Part shown: positions 11,801 to 23,148 of the stretch, piece after piece | Layout of the letters: each line of letters opens with the position of its first letter | Numbering within the stretch: position 1 is the stretch's first letter | Assembly (NCBI GenBank): GCA_022113835.1 | Contig: JAILWY010000022.1 | Span: 5,518,001 to 5,582,000, forward strand | Direction: 5' to 3' | From: Atopsyche davidsoni | Lineage: Eukaryota > Arthropoda > Insecta > Trichoptera > Hydrobiosidae | DNA: 64,000 nucleotides | Position numbers and translations under genes: made by a program | Notes under the pieces: model-generated | What the model was told of the DNA's origin: nothing | The model's input: the letters and a program-made list of their open reading frames with translations, nothing else | Databases searched by the model: none

Positions 11801-13622
11801 ATCATACAAGGCAAAAACCTCATGAGTTGACTTAAAATTCATCGCATGCCACTGATAATTATTAAAGAAAATACTTGTATAATAAAATGATAGAACTAAT
11901 TACTTAGAAAAATACGGATAATTATGGACTTACATACTAAAATTTACTATTTCAGACAAAAACAAAACACAAAACTTAAATTTCTAACAAAAAAATAATT
12001 TTTTTTAAAAGAGTTAATAATATCAATTGGTTTATATGAATAGTAAAATATATATGATATTTACTGTGGAAATGTTGAATGATTGTCTGCTCGGAGTCTG
12101 CTGCATTCAACACGCTAATAATATCTTCATATCGATACCGGCTGTTTACCAGTGGCGTGCAGCCAAGGCAAGCAGTAAAGCCTTGAAACATTTTCATGAT
12201 GTTAAAAACACATGATATAGTTTTGCTTATGCTTGAGCAAATTTAAAATTTTTTGTAAATAAAGTATGACAATGCCTCTATAGGGCGAAAGATCTCTCAC
12301 TGCCTCAGCGAAAAATCTTTAAGTCACTTAAGCTATCTGGTTTATTTTTATACATATATTTGAGTACTACAAAATAAATACCTCTACAATTAATAATATA
12401 GAAACTAGGCAAAAGTAAAGAGATTACGTCCATCGCAGAGATCACTCTAATTTATTTTTTATAGAGTATTAAATAGAGTAACTTATAAATCATACCATCG
12501 TGACTGAAACATCCGTGTATAAATTTATTATTAATACAAGTCGAAAAAATATTGGCACTAGTACCCAAGACATTAAGTTAAAATATAGTATACCGATATG
12601 ACACAGACATCAAAGAGATAATCATGACTTGCTTTGATATCATAGGTCAGATTTTTGCGTGAAAAATACTTTGACCTATCGAGCACACTATTATAATTTT
12701 TTTGATAAAGTACTTTATATTCAATGCGCATAAATTTTTATTGTTATGTCAAATAAATATTGGCACAGTTATAAAATACCGTACAGTCTCTCTAATTTCG
12801 CCCATTGCTTTTGCGGGTGAAACAAATCAGTGAAATAGTATTGTGTGTAGATTTTTGAATCAAAAGTTTCAGCTGTATATTTATCGAAAACATTCTTACC
12901 GTAAACGGTGAGATGTAAAAAATACACCCTGTATATATATAGAAGCATTTAACTATGGCGATAGATGTAAATACATCTAGGGTATGACGTGTCATGTATT
13001 CTTAAAAACTCTAATTCACTATTCCTGTAATCAGACCTACTTAAAATTAACGTTTTGTTCGTTCGATGGCGCATTTTAGTAGCTGTAACATATTTTAATT
13101 TAACGACGAATCGCTGTTAATCGCTGTTACATTAGTTTAGATATAGAAATATTCACTACTATGTAATGCATGTCATGCACATCACGACATGGGCGTGTCT
13201 GTTTCATTGTGTTTACATGTAGAAATATTTGCAAATAATTTATTGATGGCGTTTTATGCGGACAATGTAAGAAAATCTGTTTGATTATATGGATAGTTTT
13301 TGTTAAGATGCAGGATCTACTATTTATGTCTGACGTGACAAATAAACAGCATCTTGCCTTTTAATAACAAAACCAAATCATATTTATAATCAGTCTTTTT
13401 TTATATTGAACGCCATCGCCACAGTATTTATAGAAATTTTACATCTTCGTTATTTGTTATTTTATAGACTCGTGCTAAAAATATATACACACGCACATAG
13501 TCTGAAGGCTATTACAATGCTTTAGTATTATTTAATTGTTTATGTATTCAATGAATACACAGATTTTTTCGCTCGAAACATAATGAAAACAGACACTTTT
13601 AAACAAGTGAAAATTGTGCACC
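8812..13622. other. Intergenic DNA between Arp8 and XKR
   Basis: No supportable gene lies here. There are only short AT-rich frames without domains. The stretch holds an (AT)n run at 9724-9746 and, near 9355-9440, a segment with the words TTTTTAGGAGTTACAATGAT and AGACACCGTG. Similar words recur near 18880-18925 and 36715-36770, suggesting one old interspersed family. The motif AAATATTGGCAC occurs twice, near 12548 and 12756, flanking a 200-bp segment. Confidence 0.6.
9724..9746. repeat. (AT)n microsatellite
   Basis: An uninterrupted AT dinucleotide run of about 11 units in intergenic DNA. Confidence 0.9.
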
Positions 13623-13628
13623 TTTATT
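13623..13628 (-). terminator. Poly(A) signal of the XKR gene
   Basis: AATAAA on the minus strand, about 30 nt after the XKR stop codon. This predicts an unusually short 3' UTR unless a later signal is used. Confidence 0.55.
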
Positions 13629-13658
13629 TTAAGGCTACAGGTGACAAAACGAAGATAT

Positions 13659-16600
13659 CTAAATAACACTTAAGCTAGTGTCACCATTGTGGCAGTCTTG
13701 TTCAGTTGTACTAACTCTTTGCAAATGTTTTCCGAACTTTCCCAGCTTTGGGTGCAAGCACTGGTAATACAGCAGCATGCAAAACAAGCCTAAAATATAA
13801 GGCACTACGGTGACTACAATAATTGGACGATAGAACGAAGAGTTCTTGATCTCATCGGTTGTGAAATGTATCCAGAGTGCCGTGCACACGACGTCCTCCA
13901 GAAAGCACACCATGTAGTACAGCGCGTATCTGTATCGCGTGCGACCCTCCACAGGCATGATGTACGTGAAGACATACACCATCCCCATGATGAGCGAGAA
14001 GGTCACCCCGTAGAGGAAGTCGGCGCAGAAGACGTTCTTCTCAAAGAACTGCAGCCACGTGGCCATGACGAGGGCGTGCAGAGCGCAGGCCAGGACTGTC
14101 CAGTAGGGGAAGAGATAAGCTACCACAGCAATCGACATGATTCTTGATACTGGAAACAAATTTAAATAATAAGTAATTACTGAATGTCTTATTGAGTTGT
14201 ATTTTTGAAATTGTAAATATTGTACCCGTGACGAGAAAGTGCCACAGGAGTTGCATGGCGCTGCCTGCCCAGGAGATGTTGTCCTTGTCTTCCTGAGCCA
14301 GCCGCACAGCGCGCTGGTAAGCGGCGAGGCACCACCCCATGCTCAGAACCGACGAGATCACCGACAGCGTCTGGTGAACTGGAAAATAAAATAATACGAT
14401 ATCTCATTTTTTCCGTTAAATCATTGACGTTTTATAATGTTATTCAACGCGCTTGACGATGAAAAAAGACCCACTCATGAACTTCTCGCTCCCCTCGATC
14501 ATTAGGGACAGCTGCAGCACTTGCTGCGGCGCTGCTTCCAGAAAGCACTCAAAGGCGCGCAGCAGCGCCGCGTCGCTGTCCTCCCTCAGCATCATGGCGA
14601 ACCACTTCCTCTGCGCCACTACATCGCCCTGCTTGCCGGCTTTGCGCGACTTCAGCGCATACCTGAAACAGCGCATTCAAATTCAACACGTGCCTCCAGA
14701 CCAGACCATCTCAGCACGTGATTAAAGTTTAAACTCTTACCAAGTTCATTGATAAAAACACCAAGGTAACTGATAATTTATTCTGGCATTAACGATGCTC
14801 GATTTGTTGCAAAATGTATCAACCATTGAATATAAGAATATTCCTAAAGCCTTATAAATAGTTTGACAACGAAGCCTTGGCACACAGTTATAATCACATT
14901 TAATATTATAGCAAAATAAATATTTTCCAATTCGCATAATAGTCAGTAATATGCAAACACGTCGCCTCATATCTGGATTATGTATTATAGATAACTATAT
15001 AATTCTGATAACCTCAATGCAAACAATAATATTGAGAAAGATAAGCCGCATCAGCTGTTGCAATCGGTCCGTATCTTTATTGCAGGTATCAACGACTTTT
15101 TGATTTGAAATTACGATAAACAAAAGAATGCAAGCCGATGCGATTGTCTTTTTCGTCAATTGACCTTTTGTTCCCGTATCAGATTATTGACCTCTGCAGT
15201 GATATCTTTGGATGATTCATGCCAGTGGCAGCTGTGAACAGGACAGGCAATGCAGTTTAGCAATGCATTCCCTAAAATATTTATTTTAAGGCTACAAGTA
15301 CAAGAAAAATTATATATGTAATGAGCTAAAAATATAAACATTGTCAGTGTATACCGTAGGGCGTCCACGTAGCGCAGGATCGGGGCCATTTGAAAGATGA
15401 GAACGAAGACTCTGAGGATCTTCTGGCGGGTCATCTTCTTCGATATGGAGTCTTGCTTGTCTTTGTCCTCCGTGTACCTGTAACAATAGTCGACAATTGA
15501 TGATTACGATCGGTGCACGTCATCGTTCTTTGCTCCTTGTTAATGATCTGGACTTTGGATTAATATGATGATGCCGTCAATGAAGCTGGAAAACCATACA
15601 TTATTCTACGATAATATTTATAAAACTCGGAAAGAAACACTCCACACAAAAACCCGACAAATCTTATAGATTATCTTGATCTGATATATTAAAATGGCAT
15701 TTATTAATTAATAGATTCGCATTGAACACACGTGAGATGATGAGGAAAAAATTTATGTGTGTCCAGTCCCCTTATTTTTATAAGTCCACTTGCATGCAGA
15801 GTAGAAGACATTTACGTGGTGATTGTTGTATATAATTTTTTTTATATTAAAAACTCTATCTTATTCAGGTACATAAAAATTATTTTTACAGATGTATTCT
15901 GAAAACTTGAGTATATCGATAATTCCGAAGGACACTGTCATTAGGTCAAATAAACTTATCAATTCTTTTCCATATTTAGCCGTGATGTTTCATTAATAAG
16001 ATAAAATGTAGTGCCTGACAACAAACACCGCTTTATTCAGGTTCTTTAAAACTTCGGCTGAATAATCTCGGAGCCCAAATATAATTTTCTTTGCTATCTC
16101 ACTGTATAGGACAAGACCTTAATAACTGGACACAGCCTTCTTAGCCTTTTGCTTGCATGCCTATCTCTATTTGTGACCCCGTCTCTTGACAGATTCTGGA
16201 TGTCTCACGCTCACTATAATATAAGAATTGGGAAACGCGATTAGAATATAGCAGATGAACAAGCGATTAGATTTCTGAAAACTTTTATTAAAAAGGTTTT
16301 AATTTTCGTTGAACCTAAAGGGTGTTTATATGTTTTTTACAAGACTCGGATTCAATATATGGTCAATATACAACTGTGCTAAGCTCTAGACGTCGTGGCA
16401 GTTGTATAGCGCCGTAGCAGCTAGTATAATTAGATAACACAAGGTTAAGTTCAATATTGGTTAATTCGGTTTATATTTGTTTTCCGATACTTAATTTTTA
16501 TTTAAATTAATAAATCAACAAGATATGACGTATTATATACAATTTGTCGTTTTCGTCGAAAGCGATACTATCAAGCATATTATCAGTTCAATAATAAATT

Positions 16601-19600
16601 AAAATACATAATTATTGATAGCATAAAATTGCAACATTTGTTTTGTAAGATCTTTAGTTATTCAATTAAATTCCTTGTTCGCAAGCCAATGTCTTGCGTT
16701 TCCAATAAAGGCGACAATGACATGTAACAATACTCTTTTTTAATATTGAACTGCTAAATTTCCAAGGCCATGGCCAGAGATCACCAGTCAGGCACGTGGG
16801 AATACAATTTATACGGCAGACATAATAGTGTGGGTGGAGACGCCTCATTAATATAAATAATAATTTTATTCATATATCAATGACTCACTATAACGTACTA
16901 TGCATTTAATTAAGAAACGGACATTTAAACCACCATGGAGATTGAAATCTCAACCTGCATTGAATTCTTTAATCATTAAATTGATTACATGGGCTCTACT
17001 TTCCCAGGGAGGAGCTGAGTGGCCGGGGATGCACACCCAGCTGAGAAGAAACCGATACCTTCTTGAATGATACGGAGGACCCTGAACCCAGGAGTTACCA
17101 TGCGGTTGATTGCACCATTTTTTTGAATCCCGCTTGCAATCAGGCATTCGCATTAATAATACATAACCAGTAGGTGTTATCATGCCGGAACACAAATGAT
17201 AATGATAAATAATAAAAAAAGGCGATATAAATTGTTAATTTAATAAAGTAACATTTCAATAAATTAAAAAATTGATAGTGAAACGATTAAAAAAAAATTA
17301 ACAATGTAATATAATTAAGTATTAGATACCGCACAAAAAAGGGGGAACCTGTAGATATTGCGTGTAAAAGTGTTTAAATATCATATATTACTTTGGCGTG
17401 CGTTCAAAGGAAAAATATTTTTATTTGCATTACATGACCAAACGAACTATAGAATTCCTAAAAAGGCGTTATTTTTCTGATGAGCTCTCGGTCAGAAAGC
17501 GGGCATGATAACTATTTGGTTGTGAGGCTGCATTATGTCACACGTGCGGGCGGCAATTATGGACATCACACACATAGCTATAGGCCTTATTGAAAAGGTT
17601 AACAGACTATTCTCTCCATATATATTCTCAGCCAATTTCCAGTTCAATCTATTGCATAACAACATAATACAATAATTTATTCACACTTTAAAAGGCTCGC
17701 CTACAAGTTTCAATAAAATTTTGAGATCTGTTTGATACAGTTTTTGTGGTTTCTTTGTGTACAGCAACACAAATGCTGGAGACGTAATGAATCTGCCACA
17801 TCCACGATTACTTGCAATCACTTTTTATTACTTGCGATATGTGGTTTATAGCTACAAGGTTGAATTGTGATCGGGATGTCCACAACGTTGTGTTCATAAA
17901 CCGGCAATTTAAAAAATATATTTATTCATAATTTTCAACTAGGTGTACCTAAACAAAGTATAAAAAAGGATAGTAACAAGTTAGGTCATGAAACAAGAAT
18001 AAAATAATAGAGAGTTCGATGGATCTTACATACATTGAAGTGTACTCTACCAATGTCCTTGATAAATTAATGCACAAATTTCAGACATGGGTAGTGATAA
18101 ATTTAGTATATAGAAAGATTATCACAAGGTTACTAAAAAAAAACACAAAAATATCAACCCAAGATGGCAATGGAGCATTCGATGGATATAACCCACGTGA
18201 AGAATGAACTCCACCAATATCGTCGGAACTCCAAAATCTGTTATGACATGCAGAGTTACGCCCACGGCCGGGGATTTTGCGCAAAGCTACAGACTTAAAA
18301 AAACAGAGAACCAGATTGTATGACAGAAAAAAAGTCAAATGAGAGAAAAAAATCTTCCGGGAAATTCCGTTTTTTTCCATTCAACCCGATTCTCTTTTAG
18401 AATTAAGCCTTGTTTGAGCTTCTGCGCAAACTCCCTTCAGAATCAACATGAAATTCGTATAGAAACTAAATTAAACAAATTGATATTGAATATATATTGA
18501 ATTTATCAAAATGATTACAGAGATTTTTGCAAGAATATGTTATATTTAGTTCTGTGTGGAATTTGATTAGTAGATTCTATACACGGCGTCTTAAAAGCCA
18601 CGGAATCACCTGAAAAAGGAAAATCAAGTATCTTACTAATTACGTATTTAGTATAAAGTAACTTAATTTTGATAAGTTTTTTTTCAGACACTTAAAATAT
18701 TTAAAAAAAACTTTATTCTTATAGATAAATCAACCAGCATAGATAATAATAAAAACCACATAAAATGCTCTTATCAAAATAATAAACGAAGTTGTGCGAA
18801 ATAAACACAAAGCTAATTATTTATTTATTACTGCAAAAATTTTTTTTACATAAAAATAAAATTTTACGACTATCTCCGCTATTAAGGTGATACCATGATG
18901 TTAAAGACACCGTGCAGAACATGGTGACATTAGTCTGAAATGTTTTAAACACAAAAGCGAAGCCCACTTCTGATGCATATGTGAATCTTTTTTTTTTTTT
19001 TGTTACCGGGTGTAGGCGGGGTTCATCCTGGAGGTAAACAGGGACGCCTGTAAGTTCTCATCGCTGGAAATAACACAACAACACAATGACAATATGGACT
19101 CCTGCACCTTCGGACTCTTCACCCACTTCCGGTTTCCCTCGGTTAGAGTAAGCTGACTGTTTCCACCGTAATGCCGCATGGCAAACTGTAATGCTGCCTG
19201 GCAATTATTGAAAATTGGAAAGAACTGCATTGACACACTTACAGGCTTATTGAATTAAATATGAGTTCAAAACGAGAAAGAGTTATTAGCTGCTATGGAA
19301 ATCTATGAGTGAATTTAGAGATTTAAAGACCAGTGAGGTCTAGAAGTTTGCATTTATCGGGGTGAGTCTGAAGGAATTGTAAAAATTAAAATTAACCAAC
19401 AAATCAAATAAATAATCATTTAAAATATATATTAAAAAGATAGCAATGCTTTATTGTTTGTATGGACTGCACACATATGGTAACGATACAAGAAAAAGTC
19501 CTAAAATAAAATTTACAGAGCACGGGTAGGATTAGAACCCATACACCTGGCTATCATAACCTTGTGACTAAATAAAAAAATAACTAATAAATAATTCATC

Positions 19601-21457
19601 CCATTTATATAGATCACAAGCTATAAATTGTGAAAAAGAGATATTTATGTGATTAAGCACATTTTTTCATACATTGAAAACGATTAAAGAAAACTCTCAG
19701 AAAATATCATCGTGACTTGTGAGGGATTCGAACCCACATCCCCAAGCTTTCATGGCCGGTGCATTTATCCAACTATGCTAACGAGCCACTGCAATTTAGT
19801 GAGAATTTTTAATAATCATAATCTACATATGAACTAATATGCTCGGGCTAATCAATATTTAATGATTTGCAAACACTGGACTTTTTAATTAAAGTAACAA
19901 GTGAAGCATTTTTATATCCAAGTCTGGTTATTATTATTTTTAAAATCTATTGATGTTTAGCCGAGACGCGCACCATTCAATTATATTAATTTTAGATTAA
20001 TGTCAATCTGAATGCGTTTTTATTTACCCATGCAGGTATTAGTATGTTTATGTGATTAAGCACATTTTTTCATACATTGAAAACGATTAAAGAAAACTCT
20101 CAGAAAATATCATCGTGACTTGTGAGGGATTCGAACCCACATCCCCAAGCTTTCATGGCATAAATGCACCGGCCATGAAAGCTTGGGGATGTGGGTTCGA
20201 ATCCCTCACAAGTCACGATGATATTTTCTGAGAGTTTTCTTTAATCGTTTTCAATGTATGAAAAAATGTGCTTAATCACATAAACATACTAATACCTGCA
20301 TGGGTAAATAAAAACGCATTCAGATTGACATTAATCTAAAATTAATATAAAAAGAGATATGATCATAAAATATTTACTCGCCATTTGTAATAAAGATAGA
20401 TTTTTCATTGTTTCATGTATTGAGAAAAAAACATATTATTAACACAACAAGCCTGTATGGGTATTTTTTTTTAAATTCAATATTTAATAATGATTTTTGG
20501 TAGAAAACCATTACATTATTAATAAATTTTGGATTTATATGAAACAAATATTCAGTTTTGAAATGAAAATAAAAAGAAATTCAAAACATAATAATGCGAT
20601 TAAAAATCAAAGCTGTATGTACAATATCTAATATTGAATATAAGCTATGTTCATTGAATTAAAATATATACAAATTATAATAAAGCATCTGTAATTGTTA
20701 TTGGGCATATGCAGTGATGAAAAGTGTATTATTACACAATATGTTGGCAATAAAAATACATTTAAAAAATGCTAATAGATGTATTTGAGAAACGGTGCAT
20801 GTCAGTATTTCAACAAATAATTTTCAGTAACAATATATAAATGTATAAGTTACTGGCAACAATACTGAAGTTAATTTTAGGAGTTATTTAAGTTTTAAAA
20901 AGCTTTAAGTGATTGTTAAATAAATATATAAAAGCATAAAAATAAATATTTTAGAACAAAATTTAATAAAATCTTACACCAAATAGACATATCCACGAAA
21001 AACGCAGCTTTCAGTAGTAAAATTAAATGCAGACCTTGAAGAACTGATATCTCTTAGAAAATAAGTCCTTGTGTAATAAATAAGAGCACATACAATTATG
21101 CAATGTTATTACAATATTTAGACAAAAACAAATATTATTACATTAATTTCAATTAGTATAATCATATTTATATAGGTGTTTGACTTACATTTTGATTGAA
21201 ACAGCAGTATTGACAAAGGCAGGGAAAAGAAGAAACGCGAGAGTCCAACAGAACGCTGATACTTCTCCATTTGAGTAATATCTCACGGTAATATTAATAT
21301 CGATTCCTACGTCTATCAAATGGCTTATAATCGAAATATAAAACGCAATTATATCGAAATCTGTCACGGAAACGTCTTGGGGTACCCTGTCTAGCTCGTC
21401 ATGCGAATTCCCGTTTGGTAGAATTTTTTTCACAGCCTTTTTGATTCGGTCCGGCAT
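13659..21457 (-). CDS. XK-related protein (probable phospholipid scramblase)
   Basis: Five exons (21457-21189, 15477-15355, 14662-14475, 14378-14226, 14149-13659) join in phase to 1224 nt, or 407 residues, a normal length for the family. XKR proteins are multi-pass membrane proteins; human XKR8 and worm CED-8 expose phosphatidylserine in apoptotic cells. The N-terminal block FDIIAFYISIISHLIDVGIDI, the FECFLEAAPQQVLQL motif (compare the family's FESAPQLVLQL), the block from HQTLSVISSVLSMGW to LLWHFLVT, and SRIMSIAVVAYLF are diagnostic. About eight or more hydrophobic helices are visible. The ATG at 21457 was preferred because the in-frame triplet 15 nt upstream is GTG. The exon 3 donor (ATGA then GTGGGT) is the weakest splice site, but it gives the only phase that fits. 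The N-terminal tail contains DELD at residues 20-23. Which family member this is, and whether it scrambles lipid, cannot be told from sequence alone. Confidence 0.93.
18987..19236 (-). mobile_element. Retroposed-looking segment with a poly(A) tail
   Basis: On the minus strand a 77-codon frame ends in a stop that is followed almost at once by about 14 A residues (the T run just before 19001 on the plus strand). A coding-like frame running into a poly(A) tail inside an intron suggests a reverse-transcribed insertion, such as the 3' end of a non-LTR element or a retrocopy. The peptide (FTSRMNPAYTR at its end) was not recognised. It is not needed for the XKR frame, which splices past it. Confidence 0.4.
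19644..19790 (-). mobile_element. tRNA-derived SINE, single copy
   Basis: The head (19713-19787) is tRNA-like. The body runs from there to about 19644. The same body occurs twice more, in opposite orientations, in the palindrome at 19981-20350, so this is a repeated unit. Pol III boxes are intact: box A TAGCATAGTTGG at 19780-19769 and box B GGTTCGAATCC at 19734-19724. I could not define a target-site duplication. Confidence 0.65.
19713..19787 (-). tRNA. tRNA-like cloverleaf (pseudo-tRNA/SINE head)
   Basis: The 75 nt fold by hand as a tRNA. The acceptor stem GGCTCGT/ACAAGTC pairs 6 of 7 with one G-T, the D stem GCAT/ATGC is perfect, the anticodon stem CCGGC/GCTTG pairs 4 of 5, and the T stem GTGGG/CCCTC pairs 4 of 5. 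The anticodon loop reads CATGAAA, which would put TGA at 34-36. But position 33 is A instead of the near-universal T, and a serine tRNA should have a long variable arm, which is absent (5 nt). It is therefore most likely a tRNA-derived SINE head or pseudogene rather than a working tRNA. Confidence 0.45.
19981..20350. repeat. Perfect inverted repeat, 179-bp arms, 12-bp loop
   Basis: Read base by base, 19981-20159 is the exact reverse complement of 20172-20350, with a 12-nt spacer (20160-20171) between them. Each arm holds the body and 3' head of the tRNA-derived SINE found at 19644-19790, followed by about 60 bp of flanking sequence that is also mirrored. Because non-SINE flank is included, two independent SINE insertions cannot explain it. 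An inverted duplication by fold-back or template switching, or an assembly error, would. Confidence 0.9.
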
Positions 21458-23041
21458 CTTGGGTAGTTCCACTTGTCTTGCAAACTTTAAATTCGATACG
21501 AAATAAAAATATTTTTTTAGCTAGGAACGACATTTAACTAAAATCCATCGCGTCAACGCATCTCAGCAAAACTCTCAAACTGTCAAACTTGCCACCCGCC
21601 ATAACACAAACTTGTAAGTAATTGTACAGTATTGCCAGATGTCTTAAAACGACTAAATAAAGCACGAAATTAAGCGATGGATCACAATTTAATTTATGAA
21701 AAAACCCATTACAAGTTACTTTAAAATCACAACCATTTGTTTACCATCTATTCACTCGTTTCATTTTTTTATCACTTCTTTTCTTTAAATAGGATTAATT
21801 CCGATTTATAAATACGGTATCTTAAAAATAATTTGGTGTACCGAAAAATCTATAAGTATGGCAGCACTGAATTTGGAGTGGTAAACATTAAATAAGATAA
21901 GACTATTTATAGAAAACAATTGAGACGTCGAGACATCGGGTGAATAATTACGCATGTTCATAAAACATTAATCTTGATAGTCAAAATAAATATTTTATTG
22001 TGTCTATTATTTGGCACTACAGAATAATATATAAAAAATAACTATTTACGATGTATTATAACTTGTTTGACGAAATTCATTTGTATGAAATATTTTTATT
22101 TTTATGGGTAAATTTATTTTTGATTGCACACTTAATTTGCTAAAAAAAATTGTGTGTTTTACAGTTAATTATTTGTGTGTTATGATAGTAATTATTGAAA
22201 TAGCTTAAACTGTGAAAAAAGAAAGTAGGCATTCGTTACAATTTTTCTGAAAATCATTTTAAAAAACTTTCTTTTAGTCTATGTTTTCTTATTTGGTGCT
22301 TATGGTCAAATCAAATATCAATCTTAACGATACAAATAATAAAAACTAAAGTTTATCTCAGAAAACAAAGTTTATTTACGACTAGCCGCCTATGGCCTTT
22401 GTCAATCAATACTTGAATCTCTTGCTATTGTTTTCATTTCTATTATTTTATTTTCATTGGATATAGTTTGTCAAGTAAGTGGTGTTTTAAATGTTATGAA
22501 TTATTTTCAGATATAAATAACATTTATTGATATTAACTTTCAATAATTATTATTTGTACCGCCACTTCTCCAGGTCTTGCAGAGTTGTGTAGTTATAAAA
22601 TAATTGTATGAATTATCTGAGATATCAACTTGTGTAGATAATCTGTAATAGGAAAATATTATATGGATTAGTATTTTAAGTCTATTTGATAAAAAATGTT
22701 TGTCAGAATCTGTAATATAATTTATAGGTATTAGTAGCCATTGGATTTATGTTAAATAAAATACTGCAAATTCCAAACAACTTCAACTTTATTGAAATTT
22801 TAATGTTTTTTTAAATAATAGCACCTCAATTATTATAATTTGCGTGTAAAAACATTTAAAAATGGCTTTTTAGAAGACAATTTATTCAAACATAAAACAT
22901 TTATTCTGATGCAATTGTGGTACATACGGTAAAAGCTGTTTTTCGAAATTGACCTATCAGACAAAAACTTTTAAAGTAACTAGAATGCATTGGAGTAAAT
23001 GCACTATAATATATGTGGAAGTAGCTGGCTGGACAATTTGT
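21458..23041. other. Intergenic DNA upstream of XKR
   Basis: This stretch holds the presumed XKR promoter and 5' UTR (no TATA box or initiator stood out) and the downstream flank of the next zinc-finger gene. It is AT-rich with no supportable reading frame. Confidence 0.6.
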
Positions 23042-23047
23042 TTTATT
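23042..23047 (-). terminator. Possible poly(A) signal of the 11-finger gene
   Basis: AATAAA on the minus strand about 100 nt after the stop codon at 23149. It is the first such hexamer I found downstream. Confidence 0.4.
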
Positions 23048-23148
23048 AAACAATTATAAAATAGCTTTTGAACAAAAATAAATCAAAACTACATAAAATA
23101 TACTAGCACCATCTTGTATTAACTTTTATGTGAAGCTAACGAAAAACA

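Larger units (their letters stand above)
15478..21188 (-). other. XKR intron 1 (5.7 kb), repeat-loaded
   Basis: Exons 1 and 2 join in frame (AT then G) across this intron. It has collected repeats: a GC-richer segment of unknown origin at about 16960-17180, a retroposed-looking segment at 18987-19236, tRNA-like relics near 19518-19560 and at 19713-19787, and the large palindrome at 19981-20350. The rest is AT-rich and shows nothing recognisable. Confidence 0.8.

Noticed and set aside
19003..19236. Extra exon of the XKR gene
   Set aside because: XKR exon 1 joins exon 2 in phase and restores the family sequence without it. The segment ends in a stop and a poly(A) run.
19713..19787. Functional serine tRNA (TGA)
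   Set aside because: Position 33 is not T, the long variable arm of a serine tRNA is missing, and copies of the unit occur next door as a SINE.
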